This document shows, one piece after another, positions 20,848 through 33,378 of a stretch of DNA of 64,000 bases. The notes under the pieces were generated by a model. That model saw only the letters and a program-made list of their open reading frames with translations, did no database searches and was not told where the DNA came from. How positions within the stretch are numbered: the first letter of the stretch is position 1; each line of letters begins with the position of its first letter. This DNA is from Prostheceraeus crozeri (taxonomy: Eukaryota; Platyhelminthes; Polycladida; Euryleptidae). The position numbers and the translations under genes were made by a program. The stretch is from NCBI GenBank assembly GCA_907163375.1, contig CAJQUW010000879.1:1-64000 (forward strand). The letters run 5' to 3'.

Positions 20848-21915
20848 TATAAATAAATAAAGACACTAAATTCATTTTGATATAAATAAAAACTAATTCT
20901 TGCGCAATGCATTTCGTCCACTCTCATTCAAGTGCAAACATGGACTGACCATAAAATGCAAAATCTGAAATCATATACTTCTACAGTAAAAAATCTATGA
21001 ATAAAATTGAGAGCATGCAAACCTATAATCTAGTAGACTTAAGAGATATGGACTAATAACAAGTGAGTAAATAATCTAGGTATAAGAAGAAGCAAAACAG
21101 AAACTAAAGCTGCCAAGGTAAGTAAAGGGTGGAAATAAAATCTTTTTGCGAGCACAAGTCTCGCGCAAAATAACGAGAGACTGTGTGATTCCTAATGTGT
21201 GTTAGTTGTTGATGTGGTACTTAGTGCTAAAATTATTGAAAGCAGTTTGTCTCTCGTTGCTACAGACTTGCAAATGTCTTGTGATACTGCTAGCTGGAAT
21301 TGCAGTGGACCTTCGTGGACACTTTTAAGGGTTGGCTAACCACTTTGGAAGGTGTTCCGAAACTCTCTCATTCAGACATCTTGCCGTCTTCCCAACGTAC
21401 TTGCTTCCATAGGTACAATGAAATTGATAAATTACATTTGATGTGGAGAAGAGCGGCAATCTATCCTTCAGAGAGCGTATCGGAATCCTTCGTGTAGTGA
21501 AAATGACTTGCAAACGAGCACCAGGAAGTAAACTAAATGCTTTGTTGAAGCTATTTCTAAAAGTCAACGCACTTTTGTCTCCAATCAATGGAAGTCTTAA
21601 GAACATTTTTTTCTTTTCAGGTCCATAAACATCTTCTCTCACTGACAACTCTTTTATTGAATACTTACCGAAAAATGAATCCGGATACCCATTTAATCGA
21701 AGTGTTCTTTTGATGAAATCCAATTCTTCTTTCAAGGTATCAGGGGAACAAATTCTATTCATAGATTTTTTACTGTAGAAGTATATGATTTCAGATTTTG
21801 TATTTTATAGTCAGTCCATGTTTGCACTTGAATAAGAGTGGACGAAATGCATTGTCCAAGAATTAGTTTTAATTATATCAAAATGAATTTAGTGTCTTTA
21901 TTTATTTATAAACAA
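20848..21915 (-). mobile_element. Penelope-like element fragment with inverted terminal arms
   Basis: Two ~155-bp inverted arms, 20,848-21,005 and 21,757-21,915, nearly identical by eye, enclose a minus-strand coding fragment of the C-terminal part of a Penelope-like retroelement. Such elements are known for unusual LTR-like ends in direct or inverted arrangement. The reverse transcriptase core is missing. Confidence 0.75.
21200..21762 (-). pseudogene. Penelope-like C-terminus with GIY-YIG endonuclease domain
   Basis: The frame 21,325-21,762 reads from MNRICSPDTLKEELDF and LRLNGYP, the thumb-to-linker region typical of Penelope-like reverse transcriptases. It continues through a linker (FRNSFNKAF, RIPIRSLKDRLP) into the endonuclease start: VIYQFHCTYGSKYVGKTARC, where the Y...KYVGKT segment is the GIY-YIG core, and LNERVSEHL carries the conserved Arg and Glu-Lys type region. 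Beyond the stop at 21,325, other frames still show SSSITRHLQVC, as in the family. It lacks the upstream reverse transcriptase and is frameshifted near its 3' end. Related C-terminal text may occur at 10,185. Confidence 0.85.
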
Positions 21916-21919
21916 TTTA

Positions 21920-24900
21920 TACATGTCAGAAAGAGATAGTAAATTTTTGATGTGGATGATGACCAATTTCGTTATGGACCCATTTATTTACCTTCACTAA
22001 GAAATCATGAGACATCAACAAAGCTCGTCAAAAATGCATCAGTGTTAGTTAGTGGTTTAATTTTACATGAGAATGAGATTAGCTTCAGAGGTTAGAAATC
22101 AGACTTTTCAAACTGAAAGTTAGTCGCTCATTTTTGATACAGATGCATGGAGTGGCTGAACTGGTATTATTACACTGGATTTGATCAGGAATGATAAACC
22201 ATCACGTGGTATACAACGTGGTCACAAACGTTGCAGTCATCGATCTTGGATGAAAAACAAAATACAAGCGCACATAGTTTATAGAGAAGAATATATATAA
22301 AGTTGTAGAGTTGTAGCTTCAAATTGTAGTTTGTCAATGACACATCTTGTGACACAATTGTCTGCACTCATATTCAAGCAATTATATGGTGATAAGCTTT
22401 TCTGAAAGTAGATGTCACAGTTCACACGAAGTCAGAAGTCACAATAAATCAAATTATTTAGTACGGGCGCATGTAATAAGTCATGCGTGCTAATTCATAT
22501 CAAATGCAAATTTCTGAAAGATCATTTTTGAAATCGCATTTCACTCGTTAGTCTCAGCGAGTTCGGGGACATATCCCACTCCATGGAGCACTATGATGGT
22601 GCCATTGGTACTGCTTGTTGGCCATATATTTTAATCAATGCTCGATCAATTGCTGTTATCATGTTTCCTCAAATATCAACATTTTTCGTAGCATGATAAT
22701 CCAGTGTACATGTACAGAAATCCGATTTTTCGCTATGATTTTAGTTAGTGAAACTAGAATGGATTACATCTGTTTGTTGATATGGATATTTCCGCTGTTC
22801 GGTCAGGCGCCGATCTGGGTTAATGTTGCTAGATCATGAGCATAATGAAATTTCTGAAACTTGCGATAGTTGCAAATTCTTGCCGCAAAGCTGTGCGTTG
22901 TAAATCATTATATAGTCAAACAGCTTTGCCGTCGTTATACAAAGGACAAAATTCGTGCCCACAGATTTTCCTTTCGAATGTCGTCATTTTCCGCATTTGA
23001 AGTACCTGAAAGTCATAATCTCCAAGTTCATCCTAGTACTCTTCGTTAGATGGTTGCTATGTTGACAGAGATCTTAGTAAACTAAAGCGTCACAATTCCA
23101 CAAAAAGTAACATCAAACTCTCAACCAACACTAATTTGCCCATAAACGAGGATCGAAAATGCTGAGTAGGCTTTTTTTGGAAAAGTGAGTGATTAAGTTC
23201 CTTTGTCTGCAAAGCATTGAATACAGTCAACATTTTATCACAGACGACTTGCGAACACCAGAAAAGTGGGTTCGGATATCACATTCTTGTGATATCAATT
23301 GCTAATGGAGGCACCATAGTGTAACTGACTGAAACTCCTGCCAATAGCCGAGATTTGTCTCATTTATAATGCACACCAATATTAAAAACAGAGGGTGTAT
23401 TTTCCAGCATTTTAATTGCTGCTTTAAACAAGATGAAGACAGATGATTTGTATTGTCATCACCAAAGTGTTTAAATATATCAAGTGTGGAAACTCCCCTG
23501 TGGCGACAAATCCGCCATCTTTTTTCGCCAAAATAATTTTCAGATATTCATATTCATCAATTTCAAGAAAACACTGTGGCTAGAATATTTGGTGACAACT
23601 TCATTATTCTAGTGATTCCTGCATAAAATTTACTGCTTTATTCATTTTTCACATCAATTTTGTTGTTGAACGTGTCATTTCTGAATAATATGGCTTTATG
23701 TGGTAGTGATGACCTACAGATCTGGTTGATTGCATCACAATAATTGGTTGTACTGCATCGGCCGTTAGAGGAATCGAATACCTACAACTTGTATTGTGAT
23801 GAGTCTGACACATTTGTTGCAATATTTTTTATTTAAGCCTTTAACAGAAGCTTAATAATCAAATTTTGTTCAATTTAGAAAAGCTGTTTCTTCAACCGAA
23901 ATTTATATTTATCATGATTTGAAAATGTCCAAAATAATTACTGTAAGTTTATTTTATGATATTAGCTCATAAAAACAATGATTTTTTATGGGTGTGCGCT
24001 GCACTCACCTGCTCGCACCGAAAATTTTCGAAGTCGTGCTGAAGCAATTATTAGTAGGCCTATAGGTGAAATATAATTTGTTAAAATAAAGTTAGCCTAC
24101 ATATTCGCAAGAAGAGCAACAGCGGGGTATTCACAGCGAAATAATAAAAATTCTGAGAGATTTTGCTGCCAAAAATAATTTGTCATAAACTTGAATGCCC
24201 AGTAAATTTCCGTCTTAAAAAAAAATGCTATTCATGTCTATTACTTTCTTGGAGTATTGAAATTGAAATATAATTGAAATATTGCTTTATGAAGTTACCT
24301 TTAATCATCCCTATATATGTGCATTTTTGTCAACATCGTGAAGCAGTATGAGGCAATCAGTATTCAGTACTCTATACTGTACTTTGTAATGCTTAATACC
24401 GATGTTAGATGAACATGTACGGTGGAATTAATTGATAATTATTCGCAACGTCTAGACAAAAACTTGAATGAACAGCACTTGAAATTTGATTGGCAAAAGT
24501 GATCAAACCAAAAGTGAAACGTTTTGTGGTTTATTCTATAGCTTAATAACACAAATTTCGGTTGAAGGCCTTTTGTGAATTGATGCAGCCTATGATGTTC
24601 CAACCAATGAAATCAAATCTGCGTCACAAATGCTTTTATCTGCATCTGAATGTTTCGTGTTGCTTTCCTTTTTCTGTTGTGAATATAATTTTACTTTTCA
24701 GTGATTTGCCGAAAGCCGAGGAACTATTGTATTAATTGCTCAATATACTCGAATGCAATTAATACAAAGTATCTGCAGCTTAAGGCTGGAGCGTCATTCA
24801 TCATTTTTCATTATTTCATGACTAACAAAAACAGTCATTTACGTGATACATCAATAATTTAGTGACAATATTTCAGAATTTGACTATTTTTTTATAAATT

Positions 24901-27900
24901 GTCATCTCAACACGGATCATCAAATACTGCTATTGATCATAGAAGGGAATACAAGGGAATACTCAGATGTAAGAAAAAAATAATATGTTAGGATGTCAAT
25001 AAAATAATTATTAAATTTCACATAGGATGCTTTCATAATCAGATGAAAAAAATAGGACTAAAAGTATATAATGTAGGTAAGGTCCATCATGTTTCCAACA
25101 TACATTCATGAATGGAAATCTAAAACTAATCAATGAATGTATGTACAATTGGTTATCAATAAGAAAATGAAGGATTTCTAGATTTGATACAAAGATTTTC
25201 AGATGTTCAGTGGGCAAAATTTTGTAAACACGTTCATACACAGTACATGAATGCAATCATAAGTACCCCGTCCTTAAATCGTATAGAGTGGTTTGTAGTC
25301 GTCTATACCTTAATAATCAATTAATTTCTATGCCAAATCGAATCTAGCATTTTAACCATAGAAATGGCTCTTCATCTCATGTTTTTGTCTTCCAGATGTC
25401 TACGGATAACTATGTAATTTTTCACTACTTCATAGTTTTGACATAGCTATTCAGCCCCTTCTATTCAATATTTCAATACTATCCTGTTGTCAATTGCGAT
25501 ATCAAATAAAACTGCTTATAAGAGCTGGCGAAAAAGTAATATCATAGCTGTCGCCACAAATCAACCATTGATTTCATACTTCCCTTATATACTTACTTTG
25601 GTCATCACACTTCTTCGCACGCCACGTTTCCTGCTACGCAATGAATACTTTCTCATGCAATTTTTTCTAGATAAATTGAATGCACGTGATTAACTGATTA
25701 AGATCTGAGTCTTATGATCTTCTGCATTAAATTATATCTATATCACACCATCAAATCTTAAGGTGCACTATTTTTATATGCTAGTTGCACAAACATGTAT
25801 GTATTTTTTCTCGAAGATACTTTCGAATGTCAATGTACTGTAAGAGACCATTAACGAAGAAAATACAGTATGACGTCATGCTCAACTTATTCATTCATCC
25901 TCAAATGTATCATGCAATTGCTACATGAAAAAAAGCAGTGACCTTTAAACACGACTCACAATGGGTTCTGCTGCTGCATTTTCTATACTCAATATATAAA
26001 TGAGATTTTAGCATTTTTTCGATTTTCATAAATTTTGAAAAATCTCTGTTTGAGTTGCGTTAAGCGCCATTTAGCTCTCCCGATGCAATTAAACATGCCC
26101 CAGCGTGTCTTGCTTCCATGCGAAACGTGATCATAATATGTGCCATTTATCACGGTCATTTGTCATCAATTTCTGATTTTTAAATAAGTGGAATTCAAAT
26201 TTGAAACTCCTGTGTGTAGTCACAAAATGACCGAATTGAGCTAATGCCAACATTGGGACGAACATGCGTCAATGGTGTTGCGCAGTCGCAATTTTAGGAA
26301 CGATTGAATCACAGGAACGTCAAAATCAGAAGGGGAGCTAGCAGGCCCGAGTATTCAGAGATCAAAATCGTCCGGAATAACAGGGTTGACTTAAATAAAA
26401 AATGAAATTCGGATTTACCTATATCGTTATACGGATATTTTGGATCCCCACGGATACACTGGATTACAATACAATTTAGTAGTTCATGAAGAACAATCAT
26501 ATAAATACTCTGATGCTGTAGTTTCACTATCATAATTTTTCTCAGTACTTCTGACAGAATGACTGTCAACTTACTAGCAACACTTTCACGAAACTAACAC
26601 ATGTTTTCAAGGTATTTGAAATATCACTTTCAATACATTTTTCACCTAAATTTGATCCGATGAACACTCTCATGTCAAATAAATTGTGTCTAAAATTGAG
26701 CACCTATCTCATTACAGGCTGTTCGGTCTTTAGAATCTCGGGTTTTACAACAACAGCCTCCCTGGAAAACACTTGTCATAGGAGAAGCGTTGTGACATTT
26801 TCGTCAAATATTTTCTCAGATTAGTTTCGTACATGATCAGGTGCTAGACAGACACACATTTGGACGTCTTGTGCATTTATGTCTTGTTTATCTATATCCC
26901 AACTTAACTGTTAAGTTGATTAAGGGAAGAAGGGTATCGATGACCTTTCCCATCAAATGAACTGCGCTAAGTGAACTTATCAGAGAAATGATGAAGCGCT
27001 GAATAAAAGAGAAATTGTCATGAAATCAATTGCCAATGAATAATTGGAAGGAACACTGAAAACTTGCGTAGTTGTTTGAAAATAATGTTTGAACTGACTA
27101 CGAGACAGATTTTTAAAAAGATGGATTTTGCATATTTACTTTTGTTATACATTTCAAGAAACTCGTTCGACTAGAATGACAAATAGCATATTTAACATGA
27201 CAATTGTACAGCTGTGTTTCACAGGTTCAAACGGTTTCTAAAATATAGAAGCGATCACATGGTGGAATAATCGTGCGAATTTACAATTCTGCGTCTGACG
27301 AATTAATCGGATACATCCAAATTCTATACTGCAGCGCCATTACGCCCGCGACATGCATGGTCTGAGAGCGTTCGAATCAAGGCAAGTTAATCGTCACTGT
27401 CGCAAAATTTACACTGTCGCAGTTTACGACGCTTGTAGATACTTTTCATCTCAAGTGGTATATCTAAGCATTGTATATTACCTTATTTTTCAAATATTGT
27501 GGAACTACGACGATGACATTTACGATGCAGTAATAATGACAATGATAATGGTCAAGTAATCTTTTTATAACGAGCAATAAATTGCGAGTACATTTTGTTA
27601 CAAAGCATTTATAACAGATTAAATTTTCTCATAAAATACATAACTATTTATAGGTCTATCATGAGGACTATCTATCCATGTTTATCGCGAAATTTCAGGA
27701 AATTCTTAATATTTTGATGAATCATGCGACAATGCTTGTACTTGTAAGTAACAATAAAGTACTTGTATTGGACTGACAGAAGTGCATTTTCCAAGTTTGA
27801 ATGCAAGTCATAGATTTCTATAACTCAGTTCAATCGGTCTAAGATTTGATTGTGTGTGAGAGAAATTGTAAAGGGTGTTCTTCTGTAAGTATGACTGCAT

Positions 27901-28090
27901 ATGCTGTACTGCGTCAACAAAAAATATTTAGCATGGAAGTGGTCTTGTAATACTCCAATTTTTTGCTTTCACACAACAATTCATTAAGAAGACTGATTGA
28001 ATTGTCATTGCTGCTACTATCAGCTATTACATATTCGCCACATTATGTCACTAGAGAGCTCCACAAATAAATATAAAAATAAATGAATTG
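21920..28090. other. AT-rich intergenic DNA
   Basis: About 6 kb with no frame over 100 codons, no recognised domain and no clear repeat. A patch near 23,500 (CTGTGGCGACAAATCCGCCATC) is GC-richer and may be a repeat relic. Confidence 0.5.
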
Positions 28091-28104
28091 CCCTTGTTTA
28101 TACT

Positions 28105-28310
28105 CGGAAATACATGAGGCACCGAGCCCTTCTTCCATGTGGCCGAGTTGCCATTTATCAAACACTCATTCTCTTTGTGCTGAGTGTTTATCAAGAATGC
28201 AGAGTATACTTATTTTAAAAGTCATCGGTTTCATCCAACTAGGGCTTGAACGGGGGTCTCCCGGAAGCAGAACGAACACTCTACCACAAGGCCACAGCGC
28301 CGGTGCCCTA
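28105..28310 (-). repeat. tRNA-derived SINE, copy 2
   Basis: Minus strand: GCGCTGTGGCCTTGTGGTAG (A box) and CCCGTTCAAGCCC (B box), then a body matching 16,565-16,775 (ATTCTTGATAAACACTCAGC, CACATGGAAGAAGGGCTCGG). The B box is close to the GGTTCGANNCC consensus. Confidence 0.8.
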
Positions 28311-28336
28311 AAAAAAGTCATGAAGGACAACCATTC

Positions 28337-28983
28337 ATAGTAATAATAATAATAAACGTTTACATTGGTGAATGGTAATCGATAGCTACAAGTGGCAGCA
28401 GTCATTGTAAAGGTAAATAAGTAAATAAAGTACATAATTTATCTTCTGTACAGAGAGTTAAATAGTGGTGTTGCTTTTAGAATAGAAGAGTCTCTACGCC
28501 CTGCTGTCCGTCTCGGCAATAAAAGAAATCGACCGATGTTGACTGAGTAGCCAACAAGTTGTGTAGCACATGATTCGAGTCCATCACCTTATTCAAAAGT
28601 TTTAAAGAGAGAGTTCTTCCTTCCTCAAGAAGTTCAAGGCATTGAGATTTGCAGTCTTTACCACATAAAATTCTATGAAACCTATTTTGAAGACGCTCCA
28701 TCCGCTAAACGTCTCTTATGCACATTCCAATCAAAAGAGGAGCGCAATACTCTATTATTGAGCGGACAAACGAATCATAAACAAGTTTCATATTCGTGAA
28801 GCTCAGAGACTCTCGAAGGATGCGAAGAACGTGCAATCGACGCGAAGAACTACGAATGACGTTATCGACATGTGATGACCAAGAAGCTCTTTGGTTGAAA
28901 GTCACACCTAGTATGGATAGAACTTCAACTTCAACAACATTTTCCAAAGAAACGTACGATCTGTTACTGCTCTTTGAAGTGAA
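28337..28983 (-). mobile_element. LINE A, 3' part (RT C-terminus and TTA-repeat tail)
   Basis: Minus strand: the end of a reverse transcriptase ORF of the CR1/L2/Jockey type, with SILGVTFNQRASWSSHV (RT motif 7 region), SLSFTNMKLVYDSFVRSIIEY and RLQNRFHRILCG, then a short 3' UTR ending in TTATTATTATTATTAC. There is a stop or frameshift between the two ORF pieces near 28,703. It was cut by Polinton copy 2 at 28,983. Removing the element and one target copy rejoins the RT reading frame with 45,024 onward. Confidence 0.85.
28978..28983. other. Target duplication, left
   Basis: AGTGAA, paired with AGTGAT at 45,024-45,029. Both belong to the LINE A reverse transcriptase frame. Confidence 0.75.
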
Positions 28984-29543
28984 AGTAGTAACCCCGTGGC
29001 AAATTCAAGGCCAAAATGCGAAACGATGAGTCATCAGGCTGACGCACCCCCTCTGGAAGGAAGTCGCCAAGGATGTGCTGGGAGGAATGGGTCCGTGAGG
29101 AGGAGAGATGTTCATGAAACCGCCCCCCCCCCCAACGACTCAACTGGCCAAGTTGGTTCAAAAGACCAAAGTTGTTGAGAATCATGTGAAAGAGGCTTCT
29201 ATCAAGGTTTCAGGTTAAAATTCGCACAAAAAATTTTTTCGAAAATGTTTCACTACGGTGGTTGAAAATTTTTTTCAAGTCCAAATGTGAAATGTCGCTT
29301 TTTTAGCCAACTTTGACGATGAATAGCGGAGGATTGGAAGTGAATGAAGAGCTCGGGTTTCTTTTAGGGGCAAGACCGCGCTTTGTTCTCTAGGATCCAC
29401 TCTTTTCAGATGCGTGGCAGGCTCCGTTTCCAAATGAGAGCCTGTTAAAAATCGAGTTTTTGCGCATTTTCCAAGATTTTGGAACTTTTTGAAAAAACGA
29501 CTCAGTGTTTTAACTCGGCTTCTGGTCATCGTAGAGGGTCGAG
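28984..29543 (+). repeat. Terminal inverted repeat of copy 2, left
   Basis: Reverse complement of 44,464-45,023. Includes an 11-base C run (G run on the other strand), a TGAGTCATC (AP-1/TRE-like) site near 29,026, and a CCCCCTCTGG motif shared with the terminus of copy 1. Confidence 0.97.
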
Positions 29544-29680
29544 GGATGTCTTAAATGAAAGGGGAGAGCGAGAAAACGTGACACTCAAAATTTGGAGTCA
29601 ATCGGAGCACTAGAACCGGAGATAGACGGGTTTAAAGTTCTTGGATGATGGGTATTACGTCATCAGCTGATCGCCACAAA

Positions 29681-29736
29681 CTATATAAGCAAGGAACCGA
29701 CAGAGACTTTTCATTTAGAGGAGAGCGATTGTCAAA
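29681..29736 (+). promoter_or_regulatory. TATA box and first exon of the rightward arm, copy 2
   Basis: CTATATAAGC at 29,681, then a leader ending AAAG|GTAGGT near 29,736. The intron start is similar to that of copy 1 (GAG|GTAAGC), including a CTCTGAGCT segment. A TTACGTCATC (CRE-like) site lies at 29,654. Confidence 0.5.
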
Positions 29737-30500
29737 GGTAGGTCGTCTCTCTGAGCTCCGATGATAGCTTCGGACATTCTAAATTCCGGGTTTCTGTAAG
29801 AAACTGACTTAGAAAATTTCATCGCTGAACTCAGCTAAGCCGTCAGACTTAGAGGTTCGCCAGGAGATGGCCTTCGTCTCCAGGCCATGAAAGACTCCGA
29901 AACTTTAAAGGCTTGTAACTTTGCTTCTACAAGTCCGTTTGACTTGATTCAAAAAAGGTTCGGTCGCTATTGACCTGCCCTAAGTGATAGACTCCTTATA
30001 AAATTTCATAAATAGTGCTAAAAAGTTGAAAAATTTAAATTCGCTATTTTTGTTGATTTTCTGGGGTTTTCAGACCTTCTGATTTCAATAAAGACCTTTA
30101 TAAAGTTGTCAGAGGCGAGCTTCGGCTCGAGACTTGTTTCCTGATGTAAATAACTCCACCGATTTTCATGTCAAAATCGGGGCCCGGATACAAACACAGT
30201 GACATGACGCACGCTCTGTCCGCTCGAGGTTGGATTTGTGGGTCGAGGTCTTGGAGTTGGGATAAGATCCCCTCTGAGAAATGCCTGTGACGGATTCATC
30301 AGCTTAACTTGTCTTTCCTCAAAGCGAAGTTGTCTTTGTGATAGTATTGGGCGACTATCGATTCTGTCTTTGTATAGCATGGGCCTTCACGACTGAAAGC
30401 CCAGTAACTGTCGATGTGTTAACCAAATTTGGTAAAAGCGTCGTTGTCAAGTCAAAAGCACGACTAAATTTAGAAAGACCAAGGCAAGGCTTTGTGTCGG
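29737..30500 (+). other. Leader region without coding features, copy 2
   Basis: Presumed leader intron and promoter DNA. A hairpin-capable GGAGATGGCCTTCGTCTCC lies near 29,871. No gene supported. Confidence 0.4.
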
Positions 30501-30505
30501 GAGGG

Positions 30506-30652
30506 TATATAAGCCACTGTTTCTCTCTAGGCTTCACTCCTGCTTCAAGTTGTAAGCTGTGACTTTAGATGAGATCCTGTAACGATCTCCTCTTATGAGC
30601 ACTAAAATGTGTCTCAATTTAACACATTATTTCTTCTCTTTTCAGTTTGAAA
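30506..30652 (+). promoter_or_regulatory. Second TATA box and leader intron of the coiled-coil gene
   Basis: GGTATATAAG at 30,504-30,513; a donor-like AAGTTGTAAGC follows near 30,547 and a pyrimidine-rich acceptor TTCTCTTTTCAG ends at 30,645, eight bases before the ATG. Confidence 0.55.
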
Positions 30653-31800
30653 ATGACGAAGAAATGCAACAAAAAACTACAAATCTTTAAGTGCAGTTGT
30701 GGCATGCCCTTCCGCGATGACCGTTTCAGGCGCCACGTCTTGGCGAGAGTGACGAAGGGTGAGATGAAGCATGATGATGTGTTGATGGTGATATATTGCG
30801 CGTGGTGTGATGTTCGTTGTAGTGCGTATGATGTCGAGTTTGTAAAGGCTCATGCCAATTGTCCTCTGCGTGTGATTGGGAAGGAAATGATGAGTCAAGT
30901 GTTGAGTGGTGAGCGGGGGAGCGCATTTGTTCAAGGCAAACCAGTGCGTTCCCCAGTCGTGAATGTTGATTTGGATAAGGATGATGAAGTGGTGAGTAAA
31001 GTAAAGAGGAAGTTGATTGTCGAGAGTGATGATGAGGCTATGGAGAGCGTTGTAACGAAGAAGGGATGTGTTGAGAGGTTGAGTGATGATGATGAGCTTG
31101 AGCGAGCTGTCGGGTCGATTGAGCCACTGGCAGAGCCACTGGCCCAATCGTCGCCGAGAGATGAGCGTGTGATGCCTAATTGTGTTGTGAGAGTGAGTCA
31201 GTCGAGTGGGCCGAGTAAAGTGGTGTTGACGAAGAATGATGCGGTGGCGTATGGGAATGTGAGGAACGAGTGTGACAGGCAGGGAAAGTTGAATGCTGCA
31301 AAGTGTACGTTAAAAGAAGTGACTGTAGAAAGGGATCGTTTGAAGACAGAGTCGGAGGACTTTGCGAGTGTGAAGAGAGAGTTGTTTGAGGCGAGGCAGA
31401 AGTTGGTGAATGAGAGAAAGTTGAAGGAGACGCTTGAGTCGAAGTTGGAGAGTTGTGAGAAGTCGTTCCGTCGAGAGCGTGAGTTGAAGGAAGAGGCGAT
31501 GGAACGAGTGAGAGTGTTGGAGCGTCAGTTGAGTGTGCAGTCGGAAGTGTCGCCTGAAACGGTCACCGCCCTTCACATTCCTGTGGTGGGCTATGTCCCG
31601 GAGCGGCCATTAATTTATGGAGATGTGACTTCAGATACAACACAGGGATGTTTTAACTGCACGGATGTCCGATGTTATCACGTCAAAATACATCACAAGG
31701 AGGACATCCGTGTAGATTATAGAAAGCCGCACAAATTTCGTAAGTATTATGACTGGAACATAACATTGTACCATCTTTCTCATTCTTACTTCTTTCATTG
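30653..31800 (+). CDS. Zinc-finger / coiled-coil protein of Polinton copy 2
   Basis: Start chosen at ATG 30,653, the first after the leader-intron acceptor. Order as in copy 1: Cys/His cluster (FKCSCGMPF...H, CAWCDVRC...H..C, about residues 10-70), acidic Ser/Asp stretch with basic patches (KRKLIVESDDEA), a coiled coil of about 110 residues (LKEVTVERDRLKTESEDF onward), and a C-terminal domain starting at ALHIPVVGY with a CFNCTDVRCYH cluster. The coding part ends near an intron donor (TTTCGTAAGT, 31,739) and acceptor (CATTGCAG, 31,803), placed as in copy 1. A histone-like stem-loop follows in the last exon. Overall identity to copy 1 is low, so the two elements belong to different subfamilies. 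The frame looks whole. Function unknown. Confidence 0.7.
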
Positions 31801-31858
31801 CAGGCCAACTGAAAAAGTCATAAGCCCACCACATCCCACGTCCCGAGAACGACCCATG

Positions 31859-31874
31859 GGCTCTCTTAAGGGCC
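31859..31874 (+). promoter_or_regulatory. Histone-like 3' stem-loop, copy 2 coiled-coil gene
   Basis: GGCTCTCTTAAGGGCC then AACC: the same 16-mer as in copy 1, in a last exon preceded by GAGAACGACCCATG, although the local reading frame differs from copy 1. Confidence 0.55.
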
Positions 31875-31949
31875 AACCTTTTAATGCAGCTAAAGCGGTC
31901 CCAAGCCCGCCACATATCTTTGGATATGGAATGCAGAGGGGAAGAAAAA

Positions 31950-32017
31950 TGATGAATGGAATGAAATGGGAGGCGACCCTTGCACCACATGCAACACAAC
32001 AGACTTCTCTCTTCGCT
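31950..32017 (-). other. Block conserved with 5,331-5,394 of copy 1
   Basis: Minus strand GAGAGAAGTCTGTTGTGTTG through CATTTCATTCCATTCATCA. Related sequence extends weakly to about 32,090. Role unknown. Confidence 0.55.
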
Positions 32018-32298
32018 AGTGAACAAGCTCTTGTCAGTGTCATCAGAAATTAACATGTTGTACAAAGGCTTTACTGCAACGCAGGTTGATGTATAGTTAG
32101 AAAGTTTGATCATCGAAGGTTTATTCATAAGTCTAGTCAGAAAGTGTATCATGGCTTGCAAAAGCAAAGTGTAGTCAAATAATTTTACTGCGACGCACGC
32201 CTGGGAAAATAAAGTTTGATCATTGAAGTTTTATGACTGACTGAACTCACAGCAGCAGTAGAAAGTTTAGCACAACACAAGTGTCATGAAAAAATACT

Positions 32299-32745
32299 TT
32301 ATTTGGTCTTCGATTTAACATCATCGAAACCCACTTTACTAATAGCAATGACAATATGGTTTACTTTATTCAGAAGCAAATGATTGCCGTAACCATGAAA
32401 AATGTCCATCCGGGAAATAATCTTCCGCAGATGCCGTGTATAAAACTCAGAAGCATCAGTAACATATTCTTGTCCGTAGGAACGAAATTGAAAGTCAACA
32501 CTTTCCGCTTCTTCACCTTGTGGAAAATGAATGTAATTGACATTTGCAATTAAATGAGCCTTGATGAGACTGTCTTCGAAATAAGATATCAACTCCGTAA
32601 ATATTTCTCGTGTGTAGTCTAAACATGCTTCCAATCTGTCTCCTCCCTTTGAAACTCAAGGATGTAATCTTGTATTAAGCCTCCGAAGCTCTCTTGATGA
32701 CAACGAATCGTGCAATCATCATGTTTCAATGTATTGACTTCAGGT
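32299..32745 (-). pseudogene. Orphan family X, paralogue 1
   Basis: One of three related minus-strand genes in copy 2 (others near 41,150-41,596 and 43,865-44,272). Shared features are a Cys then aromatic/Gln-Glu segment (CTIRCHQESFGGLIQDYIL; in paralogue 3, CSLRFHRQSLRGVIRDYII), a helix with LI(K/N) near the middle, and the signature F.F.SY....T....FY..H..KI (here FQFRSYGQEYVTDASEFYTR, then HLRKI). No known domain recognised and no zinc or nucleotide motif. It is broken (about one break) and sits between the two rightward genes. Function unknown. Confidence 0.55.
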
Positions 32746-32888
32746 GCCATGCTTGAGTCTATTGCTAAACATCATTTTGTCTAGGACGATTTCAATAACA
32801 CGTTTCAAATGTGCGTGTGCACATCGGGAACTCTAGCTCGTCTGTGATTGGACGAGAGGTCTGATCCATTCACTGCTTAGGAAAATCT

Positions 32889-32940
32889 TATAAAAGACAG
32901 TGCATCAGCTCTGTTCTTCACATTAATCTTTCACAAGGTG
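32889..32940 (+). promoter_or_regulatory. TATA box and first exon of the polymerase gene, copy 2
   Basis: CTTATAAAAGACAG at 32,887, then a ~45-nt leader that ends at AAG|GTGAGT (about 32,938). An acceptor TTCCTTTTCAG lies at about 33,330, before ATG 33,379. Confidence 0.6.
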
Positions 32941-33378
32941 AGTGTCGGTGAGCTCCTGCTATCAGGTTGTTTTCATGTAGTCTCTTGCTATCACATCTTG
33001 TGCTCATAAAAGATATCATCGTTGTGATATCTCCTTTGCTCGAGCGTTCCTTCGGGACGGCGGGTACTGCCGTAGAGGGATTGCGTTGCACGGGTTGTTC
33101 GTCGTTTGTTAGACCGAAACCTCTGAGCTGTTGCTCATGTTGGGCGTTCGACTTCATACTCAACGTGATGCTTTCTCTCACCAGGTCAGAGTACTTCAGC
33201 CATTCGACAAATGTTAGTCTTTATGATATGGAGTAGAGTGAAATGTAAATCATTAGATGTAACTTCAATGATTGTTCCCATGATAAACGTTGACTAGGCA
33301 AATGTAACGATTCTCATCTTTCCTTTTCAGTGATTGAAATCTGCGTTGACAAAGTCTAATTAAACCTTATCTACTAAA

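Noticed and set aside
30677-31147. 156-codon minus-strand frame
   Set aside because: Shadow of the coiled-coil gene of copy 2.
31631-32167. 178-codon minus-strand frame
   Set aside because: Runs antisense through the 3' end of the coiled-coil gene; only the nucleotide block 31,950-32,017 is conserved, and in a different frame.
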